Part shown: positions 43,494 to 54,428 of the stretch, piece after piece
Numbering within the stretch: the first letter of the stretch is position 1
Layout of the letters: each line of letters starts with the position of its first letter
Assembly: GCF_022829365.1 (NCBI RefSeq)
Contig: NZ_JAKSYJ010000119.1
Coordinates: forward strand, 62,001 to 126,000
Length of the DNA stretch: 64,000 nt
Origin: Methylobacterium sp. J-077
GTDB taxonomy: Bacteria > Pseudomonadota > Alphaproteobacteria > Rhizobiales > Beijerinckiaceae
Reading direction: 5' to 3'
Made by a program: the position numbers and the translations under genes
Notes under the pieces: generated by a model
Databases searched by the model: none
Told to the model about the DNA's origin: nothing
The model's input: only the letters and a program-made list of their open reading frames with translations

Positions 43494-45920
43494 TCAGTGA
43501 GCGATGAACGCCGCGCCGTCCTCGTCCGTCCGGGCGGGTTTGGCCACGGGCAGCGGCTCCTCCCACTCGATGGCGACCGGCACGCGCACCAGGGCCTTCT
43601 CCAGCACCTGATCCATGCGGGAGACCGGGATGATCTCCAGCCCGTTCTTCACGCTGTCGGGCACCTCGGCGATGTCCTTGGCGTTCTCCTCGGGGATCAG
43701 CACTGTCTTGATGCCGCCGCGCAGCGCCGCGAGCAACTTCTCCTTGAGACCGCCGATCGGCAGCACCCGGCCGCGGAGCGTCACCTCGCCGGTCATCGCG
43801 ATGTCGCGGCGCACCGCGATGCCGGTCAGCGTCGAGACGATCGCGGTGGCCATGGCGATGCCGGCGGACGGACCGTCCTTCGGGGTCGCCCCTTCCGGAA
43901 CGTGGACGTGGATGTCGCGACGCTCGAACAGCGGCGGCTCGATCCCGAAATCGATCGCCCGCGAGCGCACGTAGGAGGCGGCCGCCGAGATCGACTCCTT
44001 CATCACGTCCTTCAGGTTGCCCGTCACCGTCATCTTGCCCTTGCCGGGCATCATGACACCCTCGATCGTCAGCAACTCGCCGCCGACCTCGGTCCAGGCC
44101 AGACCCGTGACCACGCCGACCTGATCGTCTGCGTCGATCTCGCCGTAGCGGAACTTCGGCGGGCCGAGGAAGACCGGAAGGGTATCCACATTCACCGCGA
44201 CCGACTTGGTCTTGGTGATCAGGATCTCCTTCACCGCCTTGCGGATCAGGTTGGACAGCTCGCGCTCCAGGTTGCGGACGCCGGCTTCCCGCGTGTAGCG
44301 GCGGACCAGCATCATCAACCCGTCGTCGTCGATCGACCACTCGTGCGTCCCGAGGCCGTGCTTCTTCAGGGCGTTCGGGATCAGGTGCTTGCGCGCGATC
44401 TCGACCTTCTCCTCCTCGGTGTACCCGGCGATGCGGATCACCTCCATCCGATCCATCAGCGGGCCGGGGATGTTGAGGGTGTTGGCCGTGGTCACGAACA
44501 TCACGTTCGAGAGGTCGTAATCCACCTCCAGGTAATGGTCGTTGAAGGTGGCGTTCTGCTCCGGATCCAGAACCTCAAGGAGCGCCGCGGACGGATCGCC
44601 GCGGAAATCCATGCCCATCTTGTCGATCTCGTCGAGCAGGATGAGCGGGTTCGAGGTCTTGGCCTTGCGCATCGACTGGACGATCTTGCCGGGCATCGAG
44701 CCGATATAGGTCCGACGGTGACCGCGGATCTCGGCCTCGTCCCGCACGCCGCCGAGCGACATGCGCACGAACTCGCGACCCGTCGCCTTGGCGATGGACT
44801 TGCCCAGCGAGGTCTTGCCGACGCCGGGGGGGCCGACGAGGCACAGGATCGGGCCGGTGAGCTTGTTCGCGCGCTGCTGCACGGCGAGGTATTCGACGAT
44901 CCGCTCCTTGACCTTGTCCAGGCCGAAATGGTCGTTGTCCAGCAGGACTTGGGCGCCGAGCAGATCCTTCTTGATCTTCGAGCGCTTGCCCCACGGGATG
45001 CCGAGCATCCAGTCCAGATAGTTGCGCACCACCGTCGCCTCGGCGGACATCGGCGACATCTGGCGGAGCTTCTTCAGCTCGGCGGTGGCCTTGTCGCGGG
45101 CCTCCTTGGTGAACTTGGTCTTCTCGATCTTCTCTTCGAGCTCGGCCAGCTCGTCGCGGCCATCCTCGGAATCGCCCAGCTCCTTCTGGATCGCCTTCAT
45201 CTGCTCGTTGAGGTAGTACTCGCGCTGGGTCTTCTCCATCTGCCGCTTGACGCGGGTCCGGATGCGCTTCTCCACCTGCAGCACGGAGATCTCGCTCTCC
45301 ATCAACGACAGCACGCGCTCCAGGCGCTGCGCCACCGTAGGCGTCTCCAGGATGCCCTGCTTGTCGGAGATCTTGACCAGCAGGTGCGAGCCGATCGTAT
45401 CGGCGAGCTTGGACGGCTCGTCGATCTGGGTCACGGCCGAGACGACCTCCGGGGAGATCTTTTTGTTGAGCTTGACGTAGTTCTCGAACTCCGAGAGCAC
45501 CGAGCGCGCGAGCGCCTCGGCCTCGACGCGGTCGCCAAGCTCGTCGTGCAGAGCCTCGGCGGTGGCCTCGTAATACTCGTCGGAGCGGGTGAAGCCCGTC
45601 ACCTTGGCGCGGCCGATGCCCTCGACCAGCACCTTCACGGTGCCGTCGGGCAGCTTCAGCAGCTGCAGCACGGAGGCGAGGGTGCCGATCTTGTAGATCG
45701 CATCGGTGGCCGGATCGTCGTCGCCCGCATTGATCTGGGTGGCGAGCAGGATGTGGCGATCGGTGCGCACGGCTTCTTCGAGGGCGCGGATCGACTTCTC
45801 GCGGCCGACGAACAGGGGCACGATCATGTGCGGGAAGACGACGATGTCGCGCAGGGGGAGAACGGCGTAGGAACCCGTCGAGCCCGGGACGACCGGCTGG
45901 CGCGATTTCGACTGTGTCAT
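43494..45920 (-). CDS. lon: Endopeptidase La (Lon protease)
   Basis: An 808-residue ATP-dependent serine protease that degrades misfolded and regulatory proteins. The N-terminal domain begins YAVLPLRDIVVFPHMIVPLF. The AAA+ domain has GPPGVGKTSLGKSIA and Walker B ILLDEIDKMG. The catalytic Ser is in DGPSAGIAMATAI and the Lys in GGLKEKLLAALRGG. The start at 45920 has GAGAGGAAG upstream; an in-frame ATG at 46070 adds non-family residues. It is downstream of clpX on the same strand, in the conserved tig-clpP-clpX-lon order. Confidence 0.97.
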   Translation of the reverse strand: MTQSKSRQPVVPGSTGSYAVLPLRDIVVFPHMIVPLFVGREKSIRALEEAVRTDRHILLATQINAGDDDPATDAIYKIGTLASVLQLLKLPDGTVKVLVEGIGRAKVTGFTRSDEYYEATAEALHDELGDRVEAEALARSVLSEFENYVKLNKKISPEVVSAVTQIDEPSKLADTIGSHLLVKISDKQGILETPTVAQRLERVLSLMESEISVLQVEKRIRTRVKRQMEKTQREYYLNEQMKAIQKELGDSEDGRDELAELEEKIEKTKFTKEARDKATAELKKLRQMSPMSAEATVVRNYLDWMLGIPWGKRSKIKKDLLGAQVLLDNDHFGLDKVKERIVEYLAVQQRANKLTGPILCLVGPPGVGKTSLGKSIAKATGREFVRMSLGGVRDEAEIRGHRRTYIGSMPGKIVQSMRKAKTSNPLILLDEIDKMGMDFRGDPSAALLEVLDPEQNATFNDHYLEVDYDLSNVMFVTTANTLNIPGPLMDRMEVIRIAGYTEEEKVEIARKHLIPNALKKHGLGTHEWSIDDDGLMMLVRRYTREAGVRNLERELSNLIRKAVKEILITKTKSVAVNVDTLPVFLGPPKFRYGEIDADDQVGVVTGLAWTEVGGELLTIEGVMMPGKGKMTVTGNLKDVMKESISAAASYVRSRAIDFGIEPPLFERRDIHVHVPEGATPKDGPSAGIAMATAIVSTLTGIAVRRDIAMTGEVTLRGRVLPIGGLKEKLLAALRGGIKTVLIPEENAKDIAEVPDSVKNGLEIIPVSRMDQVLEKALVRVPVAIEWEEPLPVAKPARTDEDGAAFIAH

Positions 45921-46170
45921 GGGGGACTTCCTCTCAGGGACGCCCGGCTTCGGTCCCCCCGGCGATGGGGCGAACCGACTGCCAGGGGCCGACCGGGCCG
46001 CGAGGGTCGGGATGGTCGTGAACTTTGCGGCTGGCGACGCGGACCGTTCCTCGAAGGAGCGAGCGGCCACCGCGATGAGCCTGAGGTGGCTGCGGGGGGC
46101 AGCGTTTTCAAGATGTTCCCCGCAGCGCGCCCGGCCGGAGCCGGGCGCTTAATGCAACCCTACCAAGCGC

Positions 46171-47442
46171 TTACGCGCTCACGCTGGCGGGCGCTTCCTT
46201 GTTGCGGTCGCCGTGGATGTAGAGCGGGCGCGACTTGCCCTCGACCACTTCCGGACCGATCACGACCTGCTCCACGGATTCGAGGCCCGGCAGATCGTAC
46301 ATCGTGTCGAGCAGGATCGTCTCCAGGATCGACCGCAGGCCACGGGCGCCGGTCTTGCGCTCGATCGCCTTGCGGGCGACCAGCGACAGCGCATCGTCCT
46401 GGAACGTCAGATCGACGTTCTCCATCTCGAACAGCCGCTGGTACTGCTTCACCAGGGCGTTCTTCGGCTCCTGTAGGATCTTCTTCAGCGCCGCCTCGTC
46501 GAGATCCTCGAGCGTCGCAAGCACCGGCAGGCGGCCGACGAACTCGGGGATGAGGCCGAACTTCAGCAAGTCCTCCGGCTCCACCGAGCGGAAGATCTCG
46601 CCGGTGCGGCGGTCGTCCGGGGCCTGCACGCTCGCGCCGAAGCCGATCGACGTGCCCTTGCCGCGCTGGGAGATGATCCGCTCCAGCCCCGCGAAGGCGC
46701 CGCCGCAGATGAACAGGATGTTGGTGGTGTCGACCTGCAGGAACTCCTGCTGCGGGTGCTTGCGGCCGCCCTGCGGCGGCACCGAGGCGACCGTGCCCTC
46801 CATGATCTTCAGGAGCGCCTGCTGCACACCCTCGCCCGACACGTCGCGGGTGATCGACGGGTTGTCGGACTTGCGCGAGATCTTGTCGATCTCGTCGATG
46901 TAGACGATGCCGCGCTGCGCCCGCTCGACGTTGTAGTCGGAGGCCTGGAGCAGCTTGAGGATGATGTTCTCCACATCCTCGCCGACATAGCCGGCCTCGG
47001 TCAGGGTCGTGGCGTCCGCCATGGTGAACGGAACGTCGAGGATCCGGGCCAGCGTCTGCGCGAGCAGGGTCTTGCCCGAGCCGGTCGGCCCGATCAGCAT
47101 GATGTTGGACTTGGCCAGCTCGACGTCGTTGTGCTTCGTCGCGTGCGCGAGCCGCTTGTAGTGGTTGTGCACCGCGACCGAGAGGACCTTCTTGGCGAAG
47201 TCCTGGCCGATGACGTAATCGTCGAGGACCCGCCGGATCTCCTTCGGGGTCGGCACCCCGTCGCGGCTCTTCACCAGCGAGGATTTCGACTCCTCGCGGA
47301 TGATATCCATGCACAGCTCGACGCACTCGTCGCAGATGAACACGGTCGGGCCGGCGATCAGCTTGCGGACCTCGTGCTGGCTCTTGCCGCAGAACGAGCA
47401 ATACAGCGTGCTCTTGGAGTCGTTGCCGCCAGTCTTGCTCAT
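46171..47442 (-). CDS. clpX: ATP-dependent protease ATPase subunit ClpX
   Basis: A 423-residue AAA+ unfoldase for ClpP. The N-terminal C4 zinc domain reads [12 protein letters not shown]...[10 protein letters not shown]. Walker A is [17 protein letters not shown], Walker B is [11 protein letters not shown], and the [19 protein letters not shown] pore-2 region is intact. The IGF loop for ClpP binding is in [11 protein letters not shown]. It lies between clpP and lon on the minus strand. It is full length. Confidence 0.98.
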   Translation of the reverse strand: MSKTGGNDSKSTLYCSFCGKSQHEVRKLIAGPTVFICDECVELCMDIIREESKSSLVKSRDGVPTPKEIRRVLDDYVIGQDFAKKVLSVAVHNHYKRLAHATKHNDVELAKSNIMLIGPTGSGKTLLAQTLARILDVPFTMADATTLTEAGYVGEDVENIILKLLQASDYNVERAQRGIVYIDEIDKISRKSDNPSITRDVSGEGVQQALLKIMEGTVASVPPQGGRKHPQQEFLQVDTTNILFICGGAFAGLERIISQRGKGTSIGFGASVQAPDDRRTGEIFRSVEPEDLLKFGLIPEFVGRLPVLATLEDLDEAALKKILQEPKNALVKQYQRLFEMENVDLTFQDDALSLVARKAIERKTGARGLRSILETILLDTMYDLPGLESVEQVVIGPEVVEGKSRPLYIHGDRNKEAPASVSA

Positions 47443-47626
47443 ATCGGTCTCCGATTCGTCGCGTTCGCAGCCGGCTAAGGGCGCACGCGCATCGTTTCAA
47501 CGTAAGGGGGCCCGCTTAAAGAAACAGTATGCTGCGCGTCTTTGACCGATGGGCCCTGTCATCGGATGCAAACACGCTGCCGCGGCGGGATCAAGGCCAC
47601 GCCACGGCGGTCAGGCGACGCAACCC

Positions 47627-48253
47627 TCAAGCAGCGGCGGGCTCGGGGCGCTTCTGGATGACCTCGTCGATGAGACCGAACTCCTTGGCCGCATCCGCGG
47701 TCATGAAATTGTCGCGCTCCAGCGCGTTCTCAATGGCTGCGTAGTCACGGCCGGTATGCTTCACGTAGATCTCGTTCAGGCGCCGCTTCAGCGCCTCGAT
47801 CTCGCGGGCATGGATCAGGATGTCGGTGGCCTGCCCCTGGAAGCCGCCCGAGGGCTGGTGGACCATGATCCGGGCGTTCGGCAGAGCGAAGCGGTGCCCG
47901 GGCTCGCCGGCCGTGAGCAGCAGGGAGCCCATCGAGGCGGCCTGGCCGACGCAGAGGGTCGTCACCGGGCAGCGGATGAACTGCATCGTGTCGTAGATCG
48001 ACAGACCCGAGGTGACGACGCCACCAGGGGAATTGATATAGAAGGAAATTTCCTTCTTGGGGTTCTCGGCCTCGAGGAACAGCAGCTGCGCCACGATCAG
48101 CGAGGCACCGTAATCCTCCACCGGACCGGTGAGGAAGATGATGCGCTCGCGCAACAGGCGGGAGTAGATGTCGAAAGCACGCTCGCCGCGGCTCGACTGC
48201 TCGACGACCATCGGCACGAGCGCGTTGTTGTAGACGTCGATCGGATCTCTCAT
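47627..48253 (-). CDS. clpP: ATP-dependent Clp protease proteolytic subunit
   Basis: A 208-residue serine peptidase forming the ClpP tetradecamer. The catalytic Ser is in [12 protein letters not shown], the His in [11 protein letters not shown] and the Asp in [37 protein letters not shown] begins the core. The start at 48253 ([20 protein letters not shown]) is the family position. It lies between tig and clpX, separated from clpX by about 185 bases, so clpX may have its own promoter. Confidence 0.97.
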   Translation of the reverse strand: MRDPIDVYNNALVPMVVEQSSRGERAFDIYSRLLRERIIFLTGPVEDYGASLIVAQLLFLEAENPKKEISFYINSPGGVVTSGLSIYDTMQFIRCPVTTLCVGQAASMGSLLLTAGEPGHRFALPNARIMVHQPSGGFQGQATDILIHAREIEALKRRLNEIYVKHTGRDYAAIENALERDNFMTADAAKEFGLIDEVIQKRPEPAAA

Positions 48254-48378
48254 CTCGTCCTGCCCAGAGTGAGGCCCGGGGCTGCCGCGAATCAGGGCAG
48301 CCCGGGCATGTCAGCGAACACCGGCGATGCTTAACCATCGCCTAACCCTATGCCCGCCGTCCTGGGACAGTGCGGGGC

Positions 48379-49800
48379 TCAGTCGGCCTTTGCCTCGGTC
48401 TTGGACTCGTCCTTGGCCTCGGCCTTGTCTGCCGGCTTCTCGCCGGTCGTATCGTCGTCATCCTCATCGGCGAAAAGCGTCTCTTTCGAGACCGGCTCCT
48501 CGACGAGTTTGACTTGACCGAGGACGTGGTCAACCACCTTCTCCTCGAACAGCGGCGCCCGAAGCTCGGCGAGCGCCTGCGGGTTCTTGCGGTAGAAGTC
48601 CCACACCTGCTGCTCCTGGCCCGGGAACTGCCGGACCCGAGCGATGAGGGCCTGGTTCACCTCCTCGTCCGAAACCTTGATATCGGCGCTCTCGCCGACC
48701 TGCGCAAGCACGAGACCGAGGCGAACGCGACGCTCGGCGATCTTCCGGTAGTCGGCCTGAGCCTTCTCCTCGGTGGTGTCCTCGTCCGCGAAGCTCTTGC
48801 CGCGTGCCTTGAGGTCCTGCTCCACCTGCGCCCAGACGCTGGCGAATTCCTGCGCGACCAGGGAGGGCGGCAGCTCGAACGCGTACTTACCGTCGAGCGC
48901 GTCGAGAAGCTCCTTCTTGAGCTTGCGGCGCGAAGCCGCCTCGAAGTCGCCGCCGATCGCCTTGGCGATCGCCTCGCGCAGCTTCTCCAGGGAGTCCATG
49001 CCGAGCGACTTGGCGAACTCGTCGTCGATCTTGGCCTCGCCCGGGGCCTGGATCTTGGTGACGGTCACGTCGAACGCGGCGTCCTTGCCGGCGAGGTGCT
49101 CGGCGCCGTAGGCCTCCGGGAAGGTCGCCTTCACGACGCGCTTGTCGCCGACCTTGGCGCCGACGAGCTGCTCCTCGAAGCCCGGGATGAACGAGCCCGA
49201 GCCGAGCTCCAGGTCGATCCCCTCACCCTTGCCGCCCTCGAATTCCTCGCCGTCGATGCGGCCGACGAAATCGATGGTGACGCGGTCGCCGTCCTGGGCC
49301 TCGGCGCCCTCGTCCCGCTCGGTGAACGGCCGGCTCTGGCCGGCCATGCGCTGCAGCGCCTCGTCGACCTCGGAGTCCTCGGGCTTGGCCACGAGCTTCT
49401 TGAGGCTGACATCGGAGAGGTCCGCCAGCTCAAAGCTCGGCATCACCTCGAGGGCGACCTTGAAGGCGAGGTCGGCCTTGGCGTCCAGCGCCTTCTCGAT
49501 CTCGGCCTGGTCGGTCGGGAATTCGACCTGCGGCTCCAGGGCGAGCTTGAGGTCGTTGTCGGCCACGATCTTGCGGTTGGCCTCGTTGACGGCGTTCTGC
49601 ACCACCTCGGCCATGACCGAGCGGCCGTAGACCTTGCGCAGATGGGCGACTGGGACCTTGCCGGGGCGGAAGCCCTTGAGCTGGACCTTGTCCTTCATGC
49701 CCGAGAGCTCGGTCGTCAGGCGCTCCTCGAGTTCGTGGGCGGCCAGCAGCACCTGAAACTCGCGCTTCAGACCCTGGGCGTTGATCTCGGTCACCTGCAT
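48379..49800 (-). CDS. tig: Trigger factor
   Basis: A 473-residue ribosome-associated chaperone. The ribosome-binding motif is in [17 protein letters not shown]. The central PPIase domain includes [41 protein letters not shown] and [19 protein letters not shown]. The C-terminal arm domain ends in an acidic, lysine-rich tail (after [15 protein letters not shown]). It is the first gene of the tig-clpP-clpX-lon block. tRNA-Leu lies upstream. Confidence 0.96.
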   Translation of the reverse strand: MQVTEINAQGLKREFQVLLAAHELEERLTTELSGMKDKVQLKGFRPGKVPVAHLRKVYGRSVMAEVVQNAVNEANRKIVADNDLKLALEPQVEFPTDQAEIEKALDAKADLAFKVALEVMPSFELADLSDVSLKKLVAKPEDSEVDEALQRMAGQSRPFTERDEGAEAQDGDRVTIDFVGRIDGEEFEGGKGEGIDLELGSGSFIPGFEEQLVGAKVGDKRVVKATFPEAYGAEHLAGKDAAFDVTVTKIQAPGEAKIDDEFAKSLGMDSLEKLREAIAKAIGGDFEAASRRKLKKELLDALDGKYAFELPPSLVAQEFASVWAQVEQDLKARGKSFADEDTTEEKAQADYRKIAERRVRLGLVLAQVGESADIKVSDEEVNQALIARVRQFPGQEQQVWDFYRKNPQALAELRAPLFEEKVVDHVLGQVKLVEEPVSKETLFADEDDDDTTGEKPADKAEAKDESKTEAKAD

Positions 49801-49941
49801 CGTCGTCGTCGCTCTTCAAAAGACCTTGTGGTCGCCGGCCGGGCCGGCGTCATACGGCTTGGTCGCGCGGTCCGGGATACGACGGTGTCGGATACGGGGA
49901 TGAGGCGGCCCCGAGCGGAGCCGCGCCATCTGGAAGCGTCC

Positions 49942-50026
49942 TGGTGCGGGCGGAGGGGCTCGAACCCCCACGTCTTGCGACACTGGAACCTAAATCCAGC
50001 GCGTCTACCAGTTCCGCCACGCCCGC
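49942..50026 (-). tRNA. tRNA-Leu(TAG)
   Basis: An 85-base class II tRNA with encoded CCA. The acceptor stem GCGGGCG pairs with CGCCCGC, the anticodon loop ATTTAGG gives anticodon TAG, there is a long variable arm, and the T arm is GGGGTTCGAGCCCC. It lies upstream of tig on the same strand. Confidence 0.96.
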
Positions 50027-50186
50027 GCGCGCCGACACCCGGCGCGTCGCCGGCCGCCGGAAGCGCGCCCTATAGCATGGGCTGCACGGCACGCAGCAAA
50101 AAACTTGACCTCCCGTGGCGGCGGTGGCGCACGCCTGGGCACGCGGCTATCTACCCAGGCCTTTCGCGTGCCGCCGTCGAGATCCC

Positions 50187-51683
50187 ATGACCTCATCCCG
50201 CCCCGTGCCGCCGACCGATCCGCGCGCCGTCACGCCGTCGCGCCGGACCCTGCTCGCCGCGGCGGCCGCGTTCGGGCTGATGCCGGAGACGGGGTGGGCG
50301 CAGGGCGTGGTACCCGAGAAAGCGCCGACGTTGCCGAACCCGGCGATCCCGGAAGCCCCGGCTCCCGCCCTGCCGGCCGCCCCCGCCAGGACCCGGCTGC
50401 GGCCCGAGCCGGCAGCCGAGACCCCGGTCTGGTGCTTCGACGGCAAGACCGTGCCGCCTCTGGTGCGGATCAAGCTCGGCCAGCCGGTCCGGCTCAGGAT
50501 CGAGAACCGCACCGACAAACCGCTGTCGCTGCACTGGCATGGGGTGCGCAACGTCAACGCGATGGACGGCGTCGGCGGTGTCACCCAGGCGCCGATCCAG
50601 CCGGGGGCCGACTTCCTGTACCAGTTCACGCCCCCGGATGCCGGGACCTACCTGATCCGCCCCCTCGTGGTCGGCGGGGCGAGCGAGCCGTCCGGTCGGG
50701 GCCTGGCCGGTATGCTGATCGTCGAGGAGGCGAGCCCGCCCCTGGTCGACGCGGATGTCGGCCTGGTGATGCAGGATTGGCGGCTGGAGGACGATGCCAG
50801 CCTGATGCCGTTCGGCCAGCCGCTCTTCGCCGCCACGAATGGGCGCCTCGGCAATCTCGTGACGGTCAACGGCAAGCCGGTGCCGGACACGTTCGAGGCG
50901 CGGCCCGGGGCTCGGGTCCGCCTGCGCCTCGGCAATGCCTGCAACGCCCGCGGGACGCGGCTCCGGTTCGAGGGCGTGAAGGTCTACGTGGCGGCGGTGG
51001 ACGGGCAGCCGACCGACACGTTCGAGCCCCTGCGGGCGACCCTGCCGTTCCCCCCGGGCACCCGCTACGACCTGATGGTCGACCTGCCCGAGCAGGAAGG
51101 CGCCACCTGCTCGATCATCGCGCTCGTCGGCCAGGGCCTGACCCTGGCGACCGTCACCACGAAGGGCGCTCCGATCGCCGACAAGCGGCTGCCGATCGGC
51201 CCGATCGGCGAGAACAAGCGCCTGCCCGCCGAGATCAAGCTCCAGAACGCCCTGCGGCGGGACGTGGTGATCACCGGCGGCGCCTTCGTGCCGAAGGCCG
51301 CCGGGAAGGACGCGTCGAAGGACAAGCCGGCGCCCGAGCCGGTCTATACCGGCGATCCCCAGAAGATCTGGGCGGTGAACGGCACCAGCGCGACCACAGG
51401 CCTGCAGCCGATCTTCACGGTGAAGCGCGGTCAGGTCGTGGTGCTGGCCCTGCGCAACGAGACCGCTTTCCCGCAGGCGCTGCACCTGCACGGCCACTGC
51501 TTCCGCCTGCTGCACCCCCTGGACGATGGCTGGGAGCCCTACTGGCTCGACACGTTCCAGCTGCTGGAAGGCCGGACCGCCCGCATCGGCTTCCTGGCCG
51601 ACAATCCGGGGCGCTGGCTGATCAGTGCCACGGTGCTGGAGCGGTTCGATACCGGCCTGTGGACATTGTTCGAGGTCACCTGA
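50187..51683 (+). CDS. Multicopper oxidase-fold protein, copper site degenerate
   Basis: A 498-residue exported cupredoxin-repeat protein. A Tat-like signal (PSRRTLLAAAAAFGLMPET) precedes three cupredoxin domains. Of the four MCO copper motifs, the first is intact (LHWHG), but the second is GTYLIRPL in place of the HxH pair, the third reads QALHLHGHCF with Gln for the first His, and the HCHxxxH motif near the C-terminus is ISATVLERF. All type 1 copper ligands are therefore missing. It is not expected to be an oxidase; it could be a scaffold like FtsP/SufI. The start at 50187 gives the Tat signal. It overlaps the convergent nnrD-type gene by 8 bases. Confidence 0.85.
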   Translation: MTSSRPVPPTDPRAVTPSRRTLLAAAAAFGLMPETGWAQGVVPEKAPTLPNPAIPEAPAPALPAAPARTRLRPEPAAETPVWCFDGKTVPPLVRIKLGQPVRLRIENRTDKPLSLHWHGVRNVNAMDGVGGVTQAPIQPGADFLYQFTPPDAGTYLIRPLVVGGASEPSGRGLAGMLIVEEASPPLVDADVGLVMQDWRLEDDASLMPFGQPLFAATNGRLGNLVTVNGKPVPDTFEARPGARVRLRLGNACNARGTRLRFEGVKVYVAAVDGQPTDTFEPLRATLPFPPGTRYDLMVDLPEQEGATCSIIALVGQGLTLATVTTKGAPIADKRLPIGPIGENKRLPAEIKLQNALRRDVVITGGAFVPKAAGKDASKDKPAPEPVYTGDPQKIWAVNGTSATTGLQPIFTVKRGQVVVLALRNETAFPQALHLHGHCFRLLHPLDDGWEPYWLDTFQLLEGRTARIGFLADNPGRWLISATVLERFDTGLWTLFEVT

Positions 51684-53181
51684 TCCCGGCTTCGGCGAGA
51701 TCCCCGAGCACGGCGGGCATCAGTTCCGGGATGTCCTCGGCGATCAGGCCCGGCCCATGGCGGAGGCCGGCATCGCCGTGGAGCCAGACGCCGGCGGCCG
51801 CCGCCTCGAAGGGCGGCATGCCCTGCGCCAGCAGCCCGGCGATCAGGCCGCCGAGCACGTCGCCCGAGCCGGCGGTGCCGAGATAGGGGCTTCCGTGGTC
51901 GTTGATCGCCGCGCGCCCGTCCGGGCTCGCGATCACGGTGTCGGACCCCTTCAGGACCACGACCGCGCCGGTGAGTGCGGCGGCGGCGAGGGTGCGGGCG
52001 ACCTTGTCGGCCCCCTCGGCGGTGGCGTCCGTCCCGCTGAACAGCCGCGCGAACTCGCCCTCGTGGGGGGTGAGCACGGCCTGCGCGTCACCGTCGGCGA
52101 GATGGGCGGCCAGCAGCGGCGCCTGTCCGGCAAAACTCGTGAGCGCGTCGGCATCGAGGACGAGACTGCGGCCGGCGGCAGCCGCCACGGCGACGCGCTC
52201 GCGGGTCGGCTCGCCGGTGCCGAGGCCCGGCCCGGCCAGGACGACGTTGAGGCGCTCGTCGGTGAGCAGATCGTCGAGGTCGTCCGCGGTCTCGCAGGCG
52301 CGCAGCATGATCGCGGTGAGCTGGGCGGCGTTCTCCGCCAGCGCCGCGTCGGGCGATGCGAGCGTGACGAGGCCGGCGCCGACCCGCAATGCGCCCCGGG
52401 CCGCGAGCCGGGCCGCGCCGGTCTTGGTGGCGGGCCCTGAGAGAACCAGGGCGTGACCGCGGGTATATTTGTGGCTCTCGGCGGTCAGCCGGGGAAAGGT
52501 TTGCGCCCAGAGATCCGGTCCGTTCCGAAAGAGGGGCGGCATAGCGGCGGCGAGGCCGACCTCCAAAGCCGCCTGGCCCGCCCCGATATCGGCGAGGTGC
52601 CGGTGCCCGCACAGGCTCCGGCCGGGCTGGAGCAGGTGCCCCGGCTTGAACGCCACGAAGGTCACGGTCTCCACGGCCTGGATCGCGGCGCCGCGCGCGG
52701 CGCCGGTATCACCGTCGACACCGCTCGGCACATCGACGGCGAGCACCGGGATGCCGGAGGCATTCACGGCCTCGACCAGGGCGCGGGCAGCGCCGTCGAG
52801 ATCGCGGGACAGACCGGCCCCGAACAGGGCGTCGATGATGAGATCCCCGGACGGAAGTGCGTCTGCCGCGGCCTGCTGGACCGGACCGGTCCAGGCCTGC
52901 GCCGCACGGTCGGCATCGCCCGCGAGCGCGGCGCGGTCACCGAGCAGGCACAGCGCGACGCCGTAGCCGCGCGCCGCCAGGAGCCGCGCGGCCACGAAGC
53001 CGTCGCCGCCGTTGTTGCCGGGTCCGCACAGCACAATGGCCCGGCCACCTCCGGGAAGCCGAGCCGCGGCGCGCTCGGCCACCGCGGCACCGGCAGCCTC
53101 CATCAGTTGGAGCCCGGGAATACCGCCCTCGATGGCCGTGGTATCGACCCGGCGCATCGCCGCCACAGTCAGCACTCGCAT
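51676..53181 (-). CDS. nnr: Bifunctional NAD(P)H-hydrate repair enzyme
   Basis: A 501-residue fusion of NAD(P)HX epimerase (YjeF N-terminal, about residues 1-210) and ADP-dependent NAD(P)HX dehydratase (YjeF C-terminal, carbohydrate-kinase-like, about 225-500). The epimerase has VLCGPGNNGGDGFVAARLL and AVDVPSGVDGDTGAA. The dehydratase has VLTPHEGEFARLF and LGTAGSGDVLGGLIAGLLAQ. It repairs hydrated NADH and NADPH. I choose the ATG at 53181, since GGAG lies 6 bases upstream; 53187 would place that site too close. It is divergent from glnB. Confidence 0.94.
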   Translation of the reverse strand: MRVLTVAAMRRVDTTAIEGGIPGLQLMEAAGAAVAERAAARLPGGGRAIVLCGPGNNGGDGFVAARLLAARGYGVALCLLGDRAALAGDADRAAQAWTGPVQQAAADALPSGDLIIDALFGAGLSRDLDGAARALVEAVNASGIPVLAVDVPSGVDGDTGAARGAAIQAVETVTFVAFKPGHLLQPGRSLCGHRHLADIGAGQAALEVGLAAAMPPLFRNGPDLWAQTFPRLTAESHKYTRGHALVLSGPATKTGAARLAARGALRVGAGLVTLASPDAALAENAAQLTAIMLRACETADDLDDLLTDERLNVVLAGPGLGTGEPTRERVAVAAAAGRSLVLDADALTSFAGQAPLLAAHLADGDAQAVLTPHEGEFARLFSGTDATAEGADKVARTLAAAALTGAVVVLKGSDTVIASPDGRAAINDHGSPYLGTAGSGDVLGGLIAGLLAQGMPPFEAAAAGVWLHGDAGLRHGPGLIAEDIPELMPAVLGDLAEAGIR

Positions 53182-53267
53182 GCGCATCTCCAGGTCTGCC
53201 CGTGCGCCGAACACAGTTGATTAAAAATGCGCCACAAATTCATCGAAAGCCCGAAGGATGTGCGTAG

Positions 53268-53714
<447 letters not shown>

Positions 53715-54188
53715 CCGATTTTTGATGGGCCGTTCCTATCCTCGCTGCTGTTCGGCAGCTGGGGATGTGGGCGCATCTATCGCCTCGGAGCGGCCTTCAC
53801 CGTCTTTGCGAGTGCAGCGAAGCAGACTCAGGCAGCGGGCAACGTCGGACTGGGGCGAAATCCCTATGTCGTTTTGCTTCGCTCGCGATGACAGTGCGGA
53901 TCTTAGGGGAGTTCGCGCCATCGTCTTTGGATTGCAATCGCGCAATCGATCGGGCTGTGAGGGATGATCCGCGCATTCATGGGCCCATGAGGCACGGGTC
54001 TTAGTTGCAATCACGTCCGGACTTCTCGCGTGAAAACCCGGCGTTTTCCTGATCTGCCTAAGAATTCACGCTGCACGAATGTCCGGCATCTGTGCGCCGG
54101 GCCATGGAGTGCTGCGTCGGTAGCACCACATGCTCCGGGGAACGGACGGCCGGAACGGCCGCTTTGTTCCCACCAGGAGGACCTTGTG
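53715..54188. other. Intergenic stretch after glnB
   Basis: 474 bases without a supported gene between glnB and the DUF2735 gene. It contains the second REP-like element (53801-53893). The remainder shows only short frames that I do not support. Confidence 0.5.
53801..53893. repeat. REP-like palindromic element, copy 2
   Basis: A diverged copy of the element at 12957-13046. The left arm begins CGTCTTTGCGAGTGCAGCGA and the right arm ends TTGCTTCGCTCGCGATGACA. Inner parts also correspond (CAGGCAGCG near the left arm, ATCCCTA near the right). The arms carry several mismatches, so it is older or decayed. Confidence 0.7.
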
Positions 54189-54365
54189 ATGGCCGGTACC
54201 GACGGGCGTGAGACCGCCAAGATCTATGAATTGTCGGCGTTCCGGCGCGCCAGACCGACGTTGCGGGCAGCCGAGAAGGCGAAGCCGGCGCCGATGCCGA
54301 GTTTCGGCGGCGCCTGGTACCACGAGGCCGCAATCCGCGACGACGATCGCCCCCGCCGCACCTGA
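54189..54365 (+). CDS. DUF2735 small protein
   Basis: A 58-residue protein with GGAGG 11 bases before its ATG. RETAKIYELSAFRR near the N-terminus and GGAWYHEAAIRDDDRP near the C-terminus match the DUF2735 pattern, small proteins of Rhizobiales commonly encoded beside glnII. Function is unknown; the location suggests a link to nitrogen metabolism. It is convergent with glnII. Confidence 0.85.
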   Translation: MAGTDGRETAKIYELSAFRRARPTLRAAEKAKPAPMPSFGGAWYHEAAIRDDDRPRRT

Positions 54366-54374
54366 AGACGACGA

Positions 54375-54396
54375 AGCCGGGCGCGAGGGCCCGGCT
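54375..54396. terminator. Hairpin between DUF2735 gene and glnII
   Basis: AGCCGGGC and GCCCGGCT are perfect 8-base arms around a GCGAGG loop, located between the two convergent genes. It lacks a T-tract on either side, so termination is only possible, not strong. Confidence 0.4.
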
Positions 54397-54428
54397 CCGG
54401 ATGTCTGAAGTGCCGGAAGCGAGATGCT

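Noticed and set aside
43230-46553. A 1107-codon plus-strand open frame
   Set aside because: It lies antisense to lon with matching codon phase. It is a high-GC shadow with histidine/aspartate/glycine-rich composition and no domain.
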